Assembly (NCBI RefSeq): GCF_025515275.1
Contig: NZ_JAOPFU010000023.1
Location: 1 to 59,681 of the forward strand
Length of the DNA: 59,681 nt
Origin: Catenovulum sp. 2E275
Lineage (GTDB): Bacteria; Pseudomonadota; Gammaproteobacteria; Enterobacterales; Alteromonadaceae
Direction: 5' to 3'
A model generated the notes under the pieces. That model was not told where the DNA came from. It did no database searches and saw only the letters and a program-made list of their open reading frames with translations. Shown here in pieces: positions 1 through 9,543 of the stretch; position 1 is the first letter of the stretch; every line of letters begins with the position of its first letter. The position numbers and the translations under genes are program-made.

Positions 1-16
1 CGGTTAGTTCCTATGT

Positions 17-95
<79 letters not shown>

Positions 96-189
96 TATTA
101 TTTCCTCTCTTGGTTATTACTCTACCTTACTGGTAATTTTTCTGCTTTCACCCATACTCTTTATTACCCATTTTAAATTGTTATTCTTT

Positions 190-762
190 ATGTGCCGTGT
201 TTGCCGTATGCAGGGTTTTAGTTTATTAGAACTGATTATTGCTTCTGCGCTTATTATTGTTACTTTAACTTTTGGCATTCCCAGTTTACACGGTGCATTA
301 ATTCAAAACCGTATCAATAATCAAATTTATAATCTATCTAAAGATTTATTACTGGCCCGTAATCATGCCATTCAGTATGAAACTCAGGTTGTGTTATGCC
401 ATTTAAGTAGCAGCAATATTTGTGACGGTGAATGGGGGTTAGGTTACAGTGTGTTTTTAGACCGAAACCGAGACAATGTGTATCAACCCAATGATGATCA
501 ATTGTTACTGCTCAGAGATTACCAAAACGCCAACGACTTAATTGACTTTAATGGTCACGATAATATTCGGTACGATTTTGACGGCAGGCTCAATAGCATT
601 AGTGGTACTTTTAAATTTTGCCCTGCAATTGAAGATGATGAAGCTTATTCCAGAGCTATTATTATTAGTTTAAGTGGCCGGTTTAGAGTATCTCAGGATA
701 TAGATAATGACGGTAAAGATGAACTTGCCGGAAACAATGATCATATTAGTTGCCGCAGTTAA
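190..762 (+). CDS. fimT: GspH/FimT-family type IV minor pseudopilin
   Basis: Minor pilin-like protein thought to help prime type IV pilus assembly. The class III signal is visible: a short basic leader (MCRVCRMQG) cleaved by PilD after Gly, then FSLLELIIASALIIV with the Glu at +5, followed by a globular domain with two Cys pairs typical of the GspH pseudopilin domain. I start it at the ATG at 190, since the ATG at 208 would leave only a three-residue leader; neither has a good ribosome site, so the start is uncertain. It is convergent with the pilin operon and its stop codon interlocks with that of the tapY2-like gene. No separate fimU gene is seen before pilV, so this gene may fill that role (inference). 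Confidence 0.85.
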   Translation: MCRVCRMQGFSLLELIIASALIIVTLTFGIPSLHGALIQNRINNQIYNLSKDLLLARNHAIQYETQVVLCHLSSSNICDGEWGLGYSVFLDRNRDNVYQPNDDQLLLLRDYQNANDLIDFNGHDNIRYDFDGRLNSISGTFKFCPAIEDDEAYSRAIIISLSGRFRVSQDIDNDGKDELAGNNDHISCRS

Positions 763-1058
763 AAAGGTGTATTGTTGTCTAATTGTCGAGCCTGATCTGA
801 TTGAAACTGACGGTTAAACAAAACACACTCCGCTATTTTGCTAACCATTAGCTTTTGTTTTCCATCTGGCGCAAAAATACCTTGATTAAGCATAGTTTGT
901 TTAGCTTGCTCAACTGTACTGTTTGGTTTTACTTTAAGTAATACAATTTTATTTTGCTGATTAGCCAGCTCTACATAACATTTGTACTCGTCTGCCCAAG
1001 ATGGCTGAATTGACCAGCTTAAACAGATAGAGGCAATTAACCAGTGAATCAATTTCAC
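759..1058 (-). CDS. TapY2-like small exported protein of the type IV pilus locus
   Basis: A 99-residue protein with an N-terminal signal peptide (hydrophobic segment 5-20, cleavage near WA-DE, residues 22-23) and two Cys residues (about 27 and 78) likely to form a disulfide in the periplasm. Its size, signal, spaced cysteines and position just after pilE fit the TapY2 family found beside type IV pilin genes in Shewanella and relatives. That family has no settled biochemical function. It lies 83 bp after pilE on the same strand and may be the last gene of the pilin operon. The assignment is from memory of the family and location rather than a decisive motif. Confidence 0.6.
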   Translation of the reverse strand: MKLIHWLIASICLSWSIQPSWADEYKCYVELANQQNKIVLLKVKPNSTVEQAKQTMLNQGIFAPDGKQKLMVSKIAECVLFNRQFQSDQARQLDNNTPF

Positions 1059-1141
1059 ATTATTTCTCCTTTAATTGCGCCTTATTAGGCTTTATTACGC
1101 TAACTAAACAAGCATAAAAACTATCTTTTATATAACTTAAC

Positions 1142-1579
1142 CTAATACCAACAGTCTTGGGTTGAATCGTTGCCTGTTTTATCAGTTGCAAACTTTTGCC
1201 CTAAATGATTAATGCTCATAGTTTTGCAATTAGGATCATTATCTGTCTGTTGCGCATTTGCCGTCGCTTGTAACAAATAACCCAGTGTTAAATCGGTATC
1301 TTCATCTGCCACGACATCTATCGAATATAACCCATTTTCAATAACGTATGGATCAGCATTTAAACCCAACTTGCGCATATCACTTGTATAGGTAAATTGA
1401 TCGGCAAAATAACTTTCTTGCCGGTTAATCATTCTAACCAGTTCCCGCATTGCATCACTACGGTAACTTTGAGCGTAATAAGTCTGATAACTGGGGATCG
1501 CCACTATAACTAAAATACCAATAATCGCGACTGTCACCATTAACTCAATTAAACTAAACCCATTTAATAATTTTTTCAT
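1142..1579 (-). CDS. pilE: Type IV pilin-like protein PilE (minor pilin)
   Basis: A 145-residue prepilin. The leader MKKLLNG is followed by FSLIELMVTVAIIGILVIVAIPSYQ, the canonical methylated-Phe helix with Glu at +5, and a C-terminal disulfide region (Cys residues near 118 and 143). In P. aeruginosa-type systems PilE is a minor pilin that joins PilV, PilW, PilX and PilY1 at the pilus tip to start assembly. The start ATG overlaps the pilY1 stop by 4 bp (ATGA type), so translation is probably coupled. As the last gene of the pilV-W-X-Y1-E run it fits the standard order. Confidence 0.93.
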   Translation of the reverse strand: MKKLLNGFSLIELMVTVAIIGILVIVAIPSYQTYYAQSYRSDAMRELVRMINRQESYFADQFTYTSDMRKLGLNADPYVIENGLYSIDVVADEDTDLTLGYLLQATANAQQTDNDPNCKTMSINHLGQKFATDKTGNDSTQDCWY

Positions 1580-4500
1580 TCTTGCTCGGTAACCCTTTGG
1601 TACAACATATAAGTTTTTAAACCAAAATCTAAATTACAATTTTCATCCTCACAATTAATACTTGGCTCACCTGACGACCCTTTTGCTTTAATCACACCGG
1701 TGCCGTCTTCTCCTTCACCAACTCCAATAAAAGACAACAAACTTTCACCGGCTTCATTTTCCCCAGCATACGTAACTGGCGTATCAGGAATACGGTTACC
1801 AATATCTTTTTCACGCCAACTATATATCTGCGTCCCATAAGTTAAATCCATTGCATATAAGCGGCCTGTTCCGGCTTTAATTTCACACGTATTAGATAAG
1901 ATGGCCGATGCTGGCGGTGTATAAGATGTAAAATAAGCCACGCCCCCAATCACTCTGGCTGAAGATAATGACTTTTCTCCGCTTCTGGTTAAGTTAATAA
2001 ACCAACCTTTTTTTTGTGATAAACCGTTTAAAATCAGATCATTTACTTCAGCTTGAGTGCTGGCATTGGTAAAAGGATCATCTGTCATATCATACAAGTC
2101 ATCTTCACTGATTCCGCTCCACGCGGGGGCGGTTGAAAATGATTGAGTCAGTACATTACGATCTTGGATTAAATATAATTTATCATTGATTTGAGTATTA
2201 TTTGGCCAAGCTCGGTTTCCGCTCCCCAATAAAATGCCTTCATAGGGAATTTCTTTAGAAACCACAACGGAACTCGATTCTTCGCCTTCAAGACTAACTA
2301 ATTTTTTTTCTTTAAAAAATGTACGAACAATGGTTGGCTCATTAAAAAATTTACGTTTATCTGCTGCGGCACTCGCTGAAACTGAAGCTAATTTGTAACT
2401 TGTCCAATTGCTTGGGTCTGAACTATATAAGTCCATCCGCCATACATTTCCGCCTAAATCGCTGGCATACAAGCGATCAACATACCCATCAAAATCTGAA
2501 TCAAGTGTTGCTATTTTGGCAGGCATTGCATCTTGAATATCCACATAAGTATTTCTAGATAAAGTTGAACTGGGGGTAAAACTCCATAAACGATTACCGG
2601 TTTGAGCATCTATAATATATAGCCCTCTGCCAACTAAAGTTGTCCCGCTCGAATCACTATCATTGACATATCCGCCGCCGAAAATAAGTACAGGATTACC
2701 CGCGGTATGACCCGCTAATTTTATAAACGAAACGTTAGGTTGAGACCAAGTTTGCCCTAATGTTGGAAACTCTGAACTTTCACCCTGAATAGTCCACATC
2801 ATACTCGGCGCATTTGGCTGCGATACATCGAACGCAAAATATTCGTTGCCACCGCGTCGCATACCGCTAAATAACCAAACTTTATCACCATCCGCGCTAC
2901 TAATTTGGCCGTTGCTGTCTTTAATATAGGCAACAGCAGATGAATCCATGCCATACACTTTAGCACTGCCACTTTGATTATTTTTTAATAAATTTAAATT
3001 TGGAAATAACGATTTTGGAATAAAAGCCCAATCTTCAACTATGCTAGCGCCTTGATCATTAAACATGTGCAAAAAACCTGCATTGGTGCCAACAACAATC
3101 CGTAAATCTTGCTCAGCTTCAGATGCACCACCATAATTTAAAACTAAAGGTTTAGAGTGCAGCGGATCACCAAATACATCGGAGCGGGTTGTTGTTGCAC
3201 TATTATTATCTTCATTAAATACATCGTCTCCCCTAGCCCAATTAATTAAATCCGCTTGTTCAGCATCATTACTAACCCCTAATATTTCAGCCAAATTATC
3301 GACCTGAGAAGATAAATTATCGTCCGTAAAATCGGATAAATTCCCTCCGGGAGCAGTATTGGTATAAATAGTTCTGCTGCTGGCGGATTGGCTTGCAAGG
3401 TACTCAGCAACCCCGCCTTTATTCACATCATTTCCATCCGCACAATTGAGTTCTCCGTTAGCACACTGCTCTGTTGCTCCCCAAAATGTAAATGTAGAAC
3501 TGGTAATGTTGCCGTTAGTATCAATTGCAAATTGGCCATTGGCATCTATAATTGCATTGGCTTCAACTTTTAATTTTTTTAAGTTCCCCGGCCAACGTGG
3601 CCCACTTTCAGGGTAAAACATCGAGTAATAAACACTGTTTAAGCTTCGGGTTTGATCAAAGTTATTAGAAGCGACAGAAGGTGAAGTAAAAGATGCACTT
3701 TCCTCAATTATACTAATTAATGCCTTTTGCAACGAAGCTGCGAGCTCATTAGGATCTGTCGCAGCATAATAAGCACCACCACCTTGCTCTGCGGCTACTC
3801 TGAGGATAGGTTCTGCATCTACAGCACCTGTACCAAAACCTATAGTATAGGTAACCACATGCTGGTTACCGTCAAGATTTGAGTTAACATCGTTATTTAA
3901 CATCCAGTGTGACAAAACAGGTAAATAGCTGCCATTAACTCTCAATCTGGTATTGGCTCTTGGCAAACCTCTGATCGCATCATTCGCATTGTCATCGACA
4001 GTGGGTGCACCGTCAGTAATTAAAATCACATAACTTTCGTTACGACAATTATTACTAAAAGGTGAAATATACTGTCCGCTATTTTCTGCTGATGTATCTT
4101 TTAAAGGCCGGATAACGGTTCTTGGTGATCCAGTCCCATTTTCATTACCATATTTAACTGAACGCCCGGCAAAATATCGGTAAGCTTCATATAAGGTTTC
4201 ACATAACGGGGTATTAGTTTCAGCCTGAATTTCGTCAATTGTATTAAGTAATATATTGGTTTGAGACGAGTCTCTTGGCTGAATCGCCGATACAATTCGC
4301 CCACCATCATTACTACCTTCATATCGGTAGTTGTAATTAAACAAAGCCAAACCAAAATCAACATTAGAGGTTGCATTAATCACTGACGAAATGGCTTGTT
4401 TTGCAATTTCTAACCGGCTTTTAGTTTCACTGCCAACATCCTCAGTATTCGCTGTCAGCCAGTTCAGATAATTGCCGGTATACAAAGTCACCATAGCAAC

Positions 4501-5283
4501 ATCAGCAAAATTAGCTTTTATGCCCTGATAGCTTTCATCTGCTTCAATATTGGCTGGATCAGCAACCAAATAATGCGTTTTATTTTCGCGAGCAGAGCCA
4601 CTTCCTACTGAATATCCATTAACAGGCAAGCCATTACCTACACTTGTACCACTGCCATTTTGAGCGCCAAACTCACCGGGGTTATTTTGATCTACTTCTA
4701 ATATATCTCCTAGGCAATCCATGATATCGGTAGCATTCATCCCATTGTTTAACCTTAAACTCTGCCAAGTTTGTCGGTTTCGGCCACTGGAATAGTATTC
4801 AGCTACCCGGTCAGAATAAAATCCTTGTCCACCCTCAATTAACTCATAGTCATCGTAACTCAAGCCTGATTGTTCAATTTGCAACCCCGTTAATTGATTG
4901 CCTGTTATGTTATGTCGCCATAACCCATAAAGCGGAATAAAAGATTGATTACAAGCGTTAATTAACTCATTAAATCTGCGCTCATCATCCGGCTCTGGCA
5001 CTTGCTCTAGTCCAGTGGCGCCTACTGAAAAAAATACAGCTCGGTCATTAGCACCATTGGTATAATGTCCCGGATAAATTTGGGTTGGATCATAGCTGGC
5101 TTTTATGGTTTCACTGCTTGCCATACTGCCTGAGTTATCAAAAATAATCAGCACCTGTGGCGCACTTCCAACCCTGTCTGAAATGCTTCGCACATATAAC
5201 TCAATATCTTCAGCGTACGTTAAGCCACTAACTAAACTTAATAATAACAAGGCATAATTGACGATTCGGAAGTTTAGCTTCAT
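1576..5283 (-). CDS. pilY1: PilY1, type IV pilus tip adhesin / assembly factor
   Basis: A 1235-residue exported protein. A signal peptide (1-24) is followed by a von Willebrand A-like region beginning VLIIFDNSGS, with the MIDAS DxSxS at D49, S51, S53. The C-terminal half is the PilC/PilY1 beta-propeller; the calcium loop DSDFDGYVD is at 928-936, followed by the usual YASDLGGNVWRMDL stretch. PilY1 sits at the pilus tip, controls extension/retraction and adhesion, and in Pseudomonas links surface contact to c-di-GMP. The gene starts 1 bp after pilX ends and overlaps pilE by 4 bp. Both metal sites look intact. Confidence 0.95.
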   Translation of the reverse strand: MKLNFRIVNYALLLLSLVSGLTYAEDIELYVRSISDRVGSAPQVLIIFDNSGSMASSETIKASYDPTQIYPGHYTNGANDRAVFFSVGATGLEQVPEPDDERRFNELINACNQSFIPLYGLWRHNITGNQLTGLQIEQSGLSYDDYELIEGGQGFYSDRVAEYYSSGRNRQTWQSLRLNNGMNATDIMDCLGDILEVDQNNPGEFGAQNGSGTSVGNGLPVNGYSVGSGSARENKTHYLVADPANIEADESYQGIKANFADVAMVTLYTGNYLNWLTANTEDVGSETKSRLEIAKQAISSVINATSNVDFGLALFNYNYRYEGSNDGGRIVSAIQPRDSSQTNILLNTIDEIQAETNTPLCETLYEAYRYFAGRSVKYGNENGTGSPRTVIRPLKDTSAENSGQYISPFSNNCRNESYVILITDGAPTVDDNANDAIRGLPRANTRLRVNGSYLPVLSHWMLNNDVNSNLDGNQHVVTYTIGFGTGAVDAEPILRVAAEQGGGAYYAATDPNELAASLQKALISIIEESASFTSPSVASNNFDQTRSLNSVYYSMFYPESGPRWPGNLKKLKVEANAIIDANGQFAIDTNGNITSSTFTFWGATEQCANGELNCADGNDVNKGGVAEYLASQSASSRTIYTNTAPGGNLSDFTDDNLSSQVDNLAEILGVSNDAEQADLINWARGDDVFNEDNNSATTTRSDVFGDPLHSKPLVLNYGGASEAEQDLRIVVGTNAGFLHMFNDQGASIVEDWAFIPKSLFPNLNLLKNNQSGSAKVYGMDSSAVAYIKDSNGQISSADGDKVWLFSGMRRGGNEYFAFDVSQPNAPSMMWTIQGESSEFPTLGQTWSQPNVSFIKLAGHTAGNPVLIFGGGYVNDSDSSGTTLVGRGLYIIDAQTGNRLWSFTPSSTLSRNTYVDIQDAMPAKIATLDSDFDGYVDRLYASDLGGNVWRMDLYSSDPSNWTSYKLASVSASAAADKRKFFNEPTIVRTFFKEKKLVSLEGEESSSVVVSKEIPYEGILLGSGNRAWPNNTQINDKLYLIQDRNVLTQSFSTAPAWSGISEDDLYDMTDDPFTNASTQAEVNDLILNGLSQKKGWFINLTRSGEKSLSSARVIGGVAYFTSYTPPASAILSNTCEIKAGTGRLYAMDLTYGTQIYSWREKDIGNRIPDTPVTYAGENEAGESLLSFIGVGEGEDGTGVIKAKGSSGEPSINCEDENCNLDFGLKTYMLYQRVTEQE

Positions 5284-5284
5284 G

Positions 5285-5764
5285 TTAACTATCTCCGGGA
5301 ATTTGGCTGGCGACGGAGGTCACAATTTCGGTTTTAGCTTGTTTATTTTGACCATATTTATGTTCAACTTTAATCTCAAACCGGTTGCAGCGAATATAAG
5401 AGTCACTTGCCTGAGCTCGTTTAAAATGAGGACAGTTAGTAGAGTCTGCAACATTAGATTGCGCTGATGCCGTTAAGTCAGTTCCGGTTAATGCGACAGA
5501 ATCAATATCATTATTGAGTGAAAGAGGGTTACGCCCACCAAATGCAACATCTGAATTCTGTGCTTTATTAATAAATTCATTTACTCCGCCCAAAGCCATA
5601 TTAGTCGATGTTTTTTTTAATACCGCGGCATTCGACATTTTGGTATCCAGCGAGCTGTTATACATTAAAGTGACGGCCAAGCTAGTTAATAAAGCCATTA
5701 AGACGATTGCAACAACTAAAGCAGCACCAGTTTGGTTATGTTTAGTTGAGTTTAACTGCGCCAT
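5285..5764 (-). CDS. pilX: PilX minor pilin
   Basis: A 159-residue protein with the PilX N-terminal signature: basic leader ending QTG, then AALVVAIVLMALLTSLAVTL, in which the usual +5 Glu is absent, as is normal for PilX/GspK-like pilins, where a small residue replaces it. A helical stretch (SLDTKMSNAAV...) and two Cys residues in the C-terminal part (about 111 and 121) follow. It belongs to the tip-priming complex with PilV, PilW, PilE and PilY1. Its start lies 13 bp inside the 3' end of pilW, arguing for translational coupling in one operon. Confidence 0.9.
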   Translation of the reverse strand: MAQLNSTKHNQTGAALVVAIVLMALLTSLAVTLMYNSSLDTKMSNAAVLKKTSTNMALGGVNEFINKAQNSDVAFGGRNPLSLNNDIDSVALTGTDLTASAQSNVADSTNCPHFKRAQASDSYIRCNRFEIKVEHKYGQNKQAKTEIVTSVASQIPGDS

Positions 5765-6786
5765 ACCTTCTCTCCGCTATTTAAAATCTTGACTGTCTGG
5801 GTAAATAACAAACGTCGATAATTGTCATTAACTTCAACTTGATAACTGCCTAAATCGTATTGATTTGTATTATTTACGCCTGCACTTGGCTGTAATGCTC
5901 TAATCAAAATAGCGACTCTGACAGCAACAATTTGACCACCATCTTGCTCCCAATGTGCTCTGGTCAAATTAGCAGCCGATTCATAAAAATTAACGGCACC
6001 GTCTAAATCTGTATCAACTCCATACAAAAAACCTAGGTGTTCAACCCCTTCTACTAAACTCGCAACTCGCATTCTCGCCTGATGCGTTAATGCATCATCC
6101 GCCTTATACAAATATTTACGCTTTAATACTGGAACTAAGATATCACCGCGAGACTCTTCGGTAACATAATATAAATGATGCTGATATTCACAAATAAGCC
6201 CTTCAGCTAATGCAGGAGTTGGATCTGAACCTGCGTAAAAAATGCCCTGATTTGCATTAGAAATAAAATAAATCCGCCTGCTATCCTCGCTTCCAGCAAC
6301 CACTTCTTGTCCAATTGCACGTTTAATCTGGATACTGTCAGAACCCGTTTTAGCATCTGTAATACATCCCGCATAAATAGAGCTGGATTGCACCTTCATT
6401 CCCCATAAATGGCGAAAATAAAAATCGCTATCTTCAATAAAAAAAGTACCGTTATTTTCCCCTTCACCAATGCAATCTGTACCAGATACAGCCAGCGTAT
6501 TACCATCGACCTGATCTAACCTGACTGAGCCAGATTCAGCCCCACTAATTAAATGGATAGGCTTGCCACTATAACGCCCCCAATAGCCACTCATCATGAT
6601 ATCCTGCGCAATAAATGACAGTGCCAGCCGCCCATTTTCCTGCATTTCACCTCTTTGTAGCGCATCATCCAAAGTATCGTCTGAGGCAATGAATAATCCA
6701 ATGACACCACTAAATACAAGTAGGCTAATTGCCATTACTATCATTAACTCAGTTAGTGAAAAACCTTGTATTTGTTTTAATTTCAT
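5752..6786 (-). CDS. pilW: PilW minor pilin
   Basis: A 344-residue prepilin. The leader MKLKQIQG precedes FSLTELMIVMAISLLVFSGVIGLF, giving the class III cleavage site with Glu at +5. The long globular region is typical of PilW, the largest minor pilin of the set, and carries paired cysteines. PilW joins PilV, PilX, PilE and PilY1 in the pilus-initiation complex. The gene lies 13 bp after pilV and overlaps pilX by 13 bp, so the five genes look co-transcribed. Confidence 0.92.
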   Translation of the reverse strand: MKLKQIQGFSLTELMIVMAISLLVFSGVIGLFIASDDTLDDALQRGEMQENGRLALSFIAQDIMMSGYWGRYSGKPIHLISGAESGSVRLDQVDGNTLAVSGTDCIGEGENNGTFFIEDSDFYFRHLWGMKVQSSSIYAGCITDAKTGSDSIQIKRAIGQEVVAGSEDSRRIYFISNANQGIFYAGSDPTPALAEGLICEYQHHLYYVTEESRGDILVPVLKRKYLYKADDALTHQARMRVASLVEGVEHLGFLYGVDTDLDGAVNFYESAANLTRAHWEQDGGQIVAVRVAILIRALQPSAGVNNTNQYDLGSYQVEVNDNYRRLLFTQTVKILNSGEKVWRS

Positions 6787-6799
6787 TTGTAATCACTCA

Positions 6800-7384
6800 T
6801 TATAGATAGCTTGTATAAACAACCTGACGCCGTTGATTACTGGCTTGTCCACAGCCCTGAGCAAAAGCCGAGTTCAGATTAGCAGCATCTTCGGTGCTAT
6901 CACGTGACAACCAACTAACGACTACAGTAACCAGCCCGTTGTTATACTCAACACACCCAGTTGGTTTTAATAAAACCGGGGTTTTATATACTTCGCTGTG
7001 ATTAATTTGTCCTTTACTTAATAATAAATGCCACTGTTGTTTATCGTAGCCAGCCAGTTCAGCCGAGGTACAAGTCGATGAATTATCACATGCAACTGGA
7101 GTGGTTATTGTAAAATCAGCAGTGCCATATTGAGTCCCTTGATAATTCACGACTTGCGTGGGGTTAAGGCGAATTCTTTCCAACATATCATGGGCGATAA
7201 TCATAGCGCTCGATCTTTGCCCTGCATCGACACTATCGCGTTTAGCAGTCGCTTGGGTTGCAATTGCTCCAGCAATACCTATTGCCATCACGGCCATAGC
7301 CACCAATAGCTCGACCAGCGAAAACCCTTTTACAAAATTAAAATAAACTGCTGAATGATAAGAGTGTTTGCCCTGATAAATCAT
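6800..7384 (-). CDS. pilV: PilV minor pilin, first gene of the pilin operon
   Basis: A 194-residue prepilin with the cleavage motif KG/FSLVELLVAMAVMAIGIAGA (Glu at +5), the usual PilV core, and three or four Cys residues in the C-terminal domain. It heads the operon pilV-pilW-pilX-pilY1-pilE. The only in-frame ATG gives a 20-residue leader (to the Gly before FSLVE), much longer than the 5-10 residues usual for class III prepilins; I see no in-frame GTG or TTG closer to the motif. The leader still ends in a basic residue before Gly, so processing by PilD is plausible. Confidence 0.9.
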   Translation of the reverse strand: MIYQGKHSYHSAVYFNFVKGFSLVELLVAMAVMAIGIAGAIATQATAKRDSVDAGQRSSAMIIAHDMLERIRLNPTQVVNYQGTQYGTADFTITTPVACDNSSTCTSAELAGYDKQQWHLLLSKGQINHSEVYKTPVLLKPTGCVEYNNGLVTVVVSWLSRDSTEDAANLNSAFAQGCGQASNQRRQVVYTSYL

Positions 7385-7656
7385 TTAAACCAACCATATT
7401 AATTAAATAACCCAAACGCTAAATGAGCGATTAAAAGCCGGAATCAACTATAAAAGTCATTAAATGAATAAAAGAAGGCTGAAATTAAATAATAAAAAAT
7501 TGTATTTAAAATCAAATGAGTGATAACAAAGAAATGAATATTCTTTTGATAAATATGAGCTCATTACAGCCTCTCAAAATTCTCCAATTAAATCAGTATA
7601 AGTGAAGAATGAGAGACTGCAAAAAATCGCTCAGAAAAGAAACAAGCTTAATTGAT

Positions 7657-8586
7657 TTATCTAAGCTCTAAAGGTAAAGAAAACACAACGTTTTCTTCAA
7701 TGCCCGGATTTTCCTGTACTGCTACGCCGCCTAATTCTTTTAGCTTAGCAATCACTTGCTTAACTAAAACCTCAGGAGCTGAAGCACCAGCAGTAACTCC
7801 CACTGAGTTTGCCTGTTCAAGCCAAACTGCTTGAATATCTTCTGCGGTATCAATTAAATAAGCGGTACAACCTACTTTTTCTGCTAATTCGCGCAAACGA
7901 TTCGAATTTGAACTATTTTTAGCGCCAACCACAAATACAACATCATTTTTAGCTGCTAATTCACGAACAGCATCTTGTCGGTTTTGAGTTGCATAACAAA
8001 TATCATCTTTGCGTGGTCCACCAATGTTCGGAAACTTGGCTCGCAGCGCATCAATTACATCCGCAGTATCATCAACGGATAATGTCGTTTGTGAGCAATA
8101 ATATAGGTTATCTTCATCTTTAACGGTTAACTTAGCAACATCATCGGCTGATTCAACCAAATAAATTCCACCTTCAGGGTTAGAATACTGCCCCATAGTG
8201 CCTTCTACTTCTGGGTGCCCATGATGACCAATTAAAATGCACTCAACGCCTTTACGGCTAGCCCTGGTGACTTCCATGTGTACTTTAGTCACAAGTGGAC
8301 AGGTTGCATCAAAAATTTTAAGCCCACGTGCTTTGGCTTGCTGTCGGACTGCTTGAGATACGCCATGTGCACTAAAAATAACTATGCTGTCGTCAGGGAT
8401 CTCATCTAATTCATCAACAAATACTGCGCCGCGCTGACGCAAACCATCTACAACATATTTGTTATGCACCACTTCATGACGAACATAAATAGGCTTTTCA
8501 AACAGCTCAAGTGCTCGTTCAACTATGCTGATAGCACGATCAACACCGGCACAAAAACCTCTGGGATTGGCAAGCTGAATTTGCAT
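7657..8586 (-). CDS. ispH: 4-hydroxy-3-methylbut-2-enyl diphosphate reductase (IspH)
   Basis: Last enzyme of the MEP isoprenoid pathway: reduces HMBPP to IPP and DMAPP with a [4Fe-4S] cluster. The three cluster cysteines are in RGFCAGV (C12), DATCPLV and [10 protein letters not shown]; the catalytic Glu lies in EGTMGQ and the substrate-binding SSNSNRL motif is present. Length 309 aa is normal. A good ribosome site (AGGTGG) precedes the ATG. It lies 16 bp after fkpB, in the conserved ileS-lspA-fkpB-ispH order. Confidence 0.98.
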   Translation of the reverse strand: MQIQLANPRGFCAGVDRAISIVERALELFEKPIYVRHEVVHNKYVVDGLRQRGAVFVDELDEIPDDSIVIFSAHGVSQAVRQQAKARGLKIFDATCPLVTKVHMEVTRASRKGVECILIGHHGHPEVEGTMGQYSNPEGGIYLVESADDVAKLTVKDEDNLYYCSQTTLSVDDTADVIDALRAKFPNIGGPRKDDICYATQNRQDAVRELAAKNDVVFVVGAKNSSNSNRLRELAEKVGCTAYLIDTAEDIQAVWLEQANSVGVTAGASAPEVLVKQVIAKLKELGGVAVQENPGIEENVVFSLPLELR

Positions 8587-8602
8587 ATTCCACCTGTAAA
8601 AA

Positions 8603-9037
8603 TTAATTAACTGAGATTATCTCAACCTCAAATTCAAGATTCAAACCAGCTAATGGGTGATTAAAATCAACCGTTACCGAGTTGCCCGCAACGTCACGCA
8701 CAATACCTGCAATCTCTTGCCCGTCTGGTTGGGTAAAAGCAATGATCTCACCCACACTAGCAGGTACATCTGCTGAAAATTTATTTTTGTCTAAATGATA
8801 AATATTATCTGGATTCGGCAGCCCAAAAGCATCTTCTGGTTTTAGCTTAAAAGTTTTATTATCACCTGCTTTTAAACCTAATAAACAAGACTCAAAATTT
8901 TCAGTTAACGAGCCATCGCCCATTACAAATTTAGCCGGCTTATTATGTACTTTTGTACTCTCAGCAGCAGAGCCATCTTCTAAACGAATAGCAAAATGCA
9001 TAACAACTTCACTGCCTGAATTAATTAAATTACTCAT
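8603..9037 (-). CDS. fkpB: FKBP-type peptidyl-prolyl cis-trans isomerase (FkpB/SlpA)
   Basis: A 144-residue cytoplasmic FKBP of the SlpA group. The N-terminal FKBP strands ([13 protein letters not shown]), the inserted IF domain (around residues 70-115, [13 protein letters not shown]) and the closing [17 protein letters not shown] match the family. It isomerises prolyl bonds and has chaperone activity. The ATG overlaps the last base of the lspA stop (TAATG), so translation is probably coupled. Its place between lspA and ispH is conserved in gammaproteobacteria. Confidence 0.96.
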   Translation of the reverse strand: MSNLINSGSEVVMHFAIRLEDGSAAESTKVHNKPAKFVMGDGSLTENFESCLLGLKAGDNKTFKLKPEDAFGLPNPDNIYHLDKNKFSADVPASVGEIIAFTQPDGQEIAGIVRDVAGNSVTVDFNHPLAGLNLEFEVEIISVN

Positions 9038-9543
9038 TATGATTTACTTTTTTCCGATTTATCTGAATTAAGTAAAGAGTCGATTAAAATCAGTGCGGCG
9101 CCAATCATAATGCCCATATCAGCAACATTAAAAGCTGGCCATCTGCCATATAAAGGAATAGTAAAGTCTAAAAAATCAATAACATAACCATACGCAATGC
9201 GATCATACAAATTGCCAATCGCACCACCTAAAATACAGTTAAATCCAGTGACTAACACCACTTTACTTTTATCCGTTTTACTTAACCAATATGAAATCAG
9301 CACCACGGCAATAATAGCAATCGCAGTAAAAAACCACCGTTGCCAGCCACCACTGTCAGCTAAAAAGCTAAAAGCGGCACCATGATTACGCACATAAGTT
9401 AAATTAAAAAAGTCCGTAATCACTTTACTATCATATAAAGCAAAGTGCTGGATAACTGCAATTTTGGTTGCCTGATCAATAATTAATACCAAAAGTGCAA
9501 GCCAGATATAAGCCAGCCCAGTTTCTTTAAATAACTTCTTCAT
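9037..9543 (-). CDS. lspA: Lipoprotein signal peptidase II (LspA)
   Basis: Inner-membrane aspartyl protease that cleaves prolipoprotein signal peptides after lipid attachment. Four TM segments are visible in 168 residues. The catalytic aspartates lie in the motifs NLYDRIAYGYVIDF and FNVADMGI; the DQATK and NHGAAFSFL motifs are also present. It overlaps ileS and fkpB by one base on each side (TAATG junctions). It would process the lipoproteins encoded at 23681, 54300 and 57160. Confidence 0.97.
   Translation of the reverse strand: MKKLFKETGLAYIWLALLVLIIDQATKIAVIQHFALYDSKVITDFFNLTYVRNHGAAFSFLADSGGWQRWFFTAIAIIAVVLISYWLSKTDKSKVVLVTGFNCILGGAIGNLYDRIAYGYVIDFLDFTIPLYGRWPAFNVADMGIMIGAALILIDSLLNSDKSEKSKS

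Noticed and set aside
4101-4376. 91-residue minus-strand ORF in another frame of pilY1
   Set aside because: Fully inside pilY1 on the same strand, no start signal of its own.
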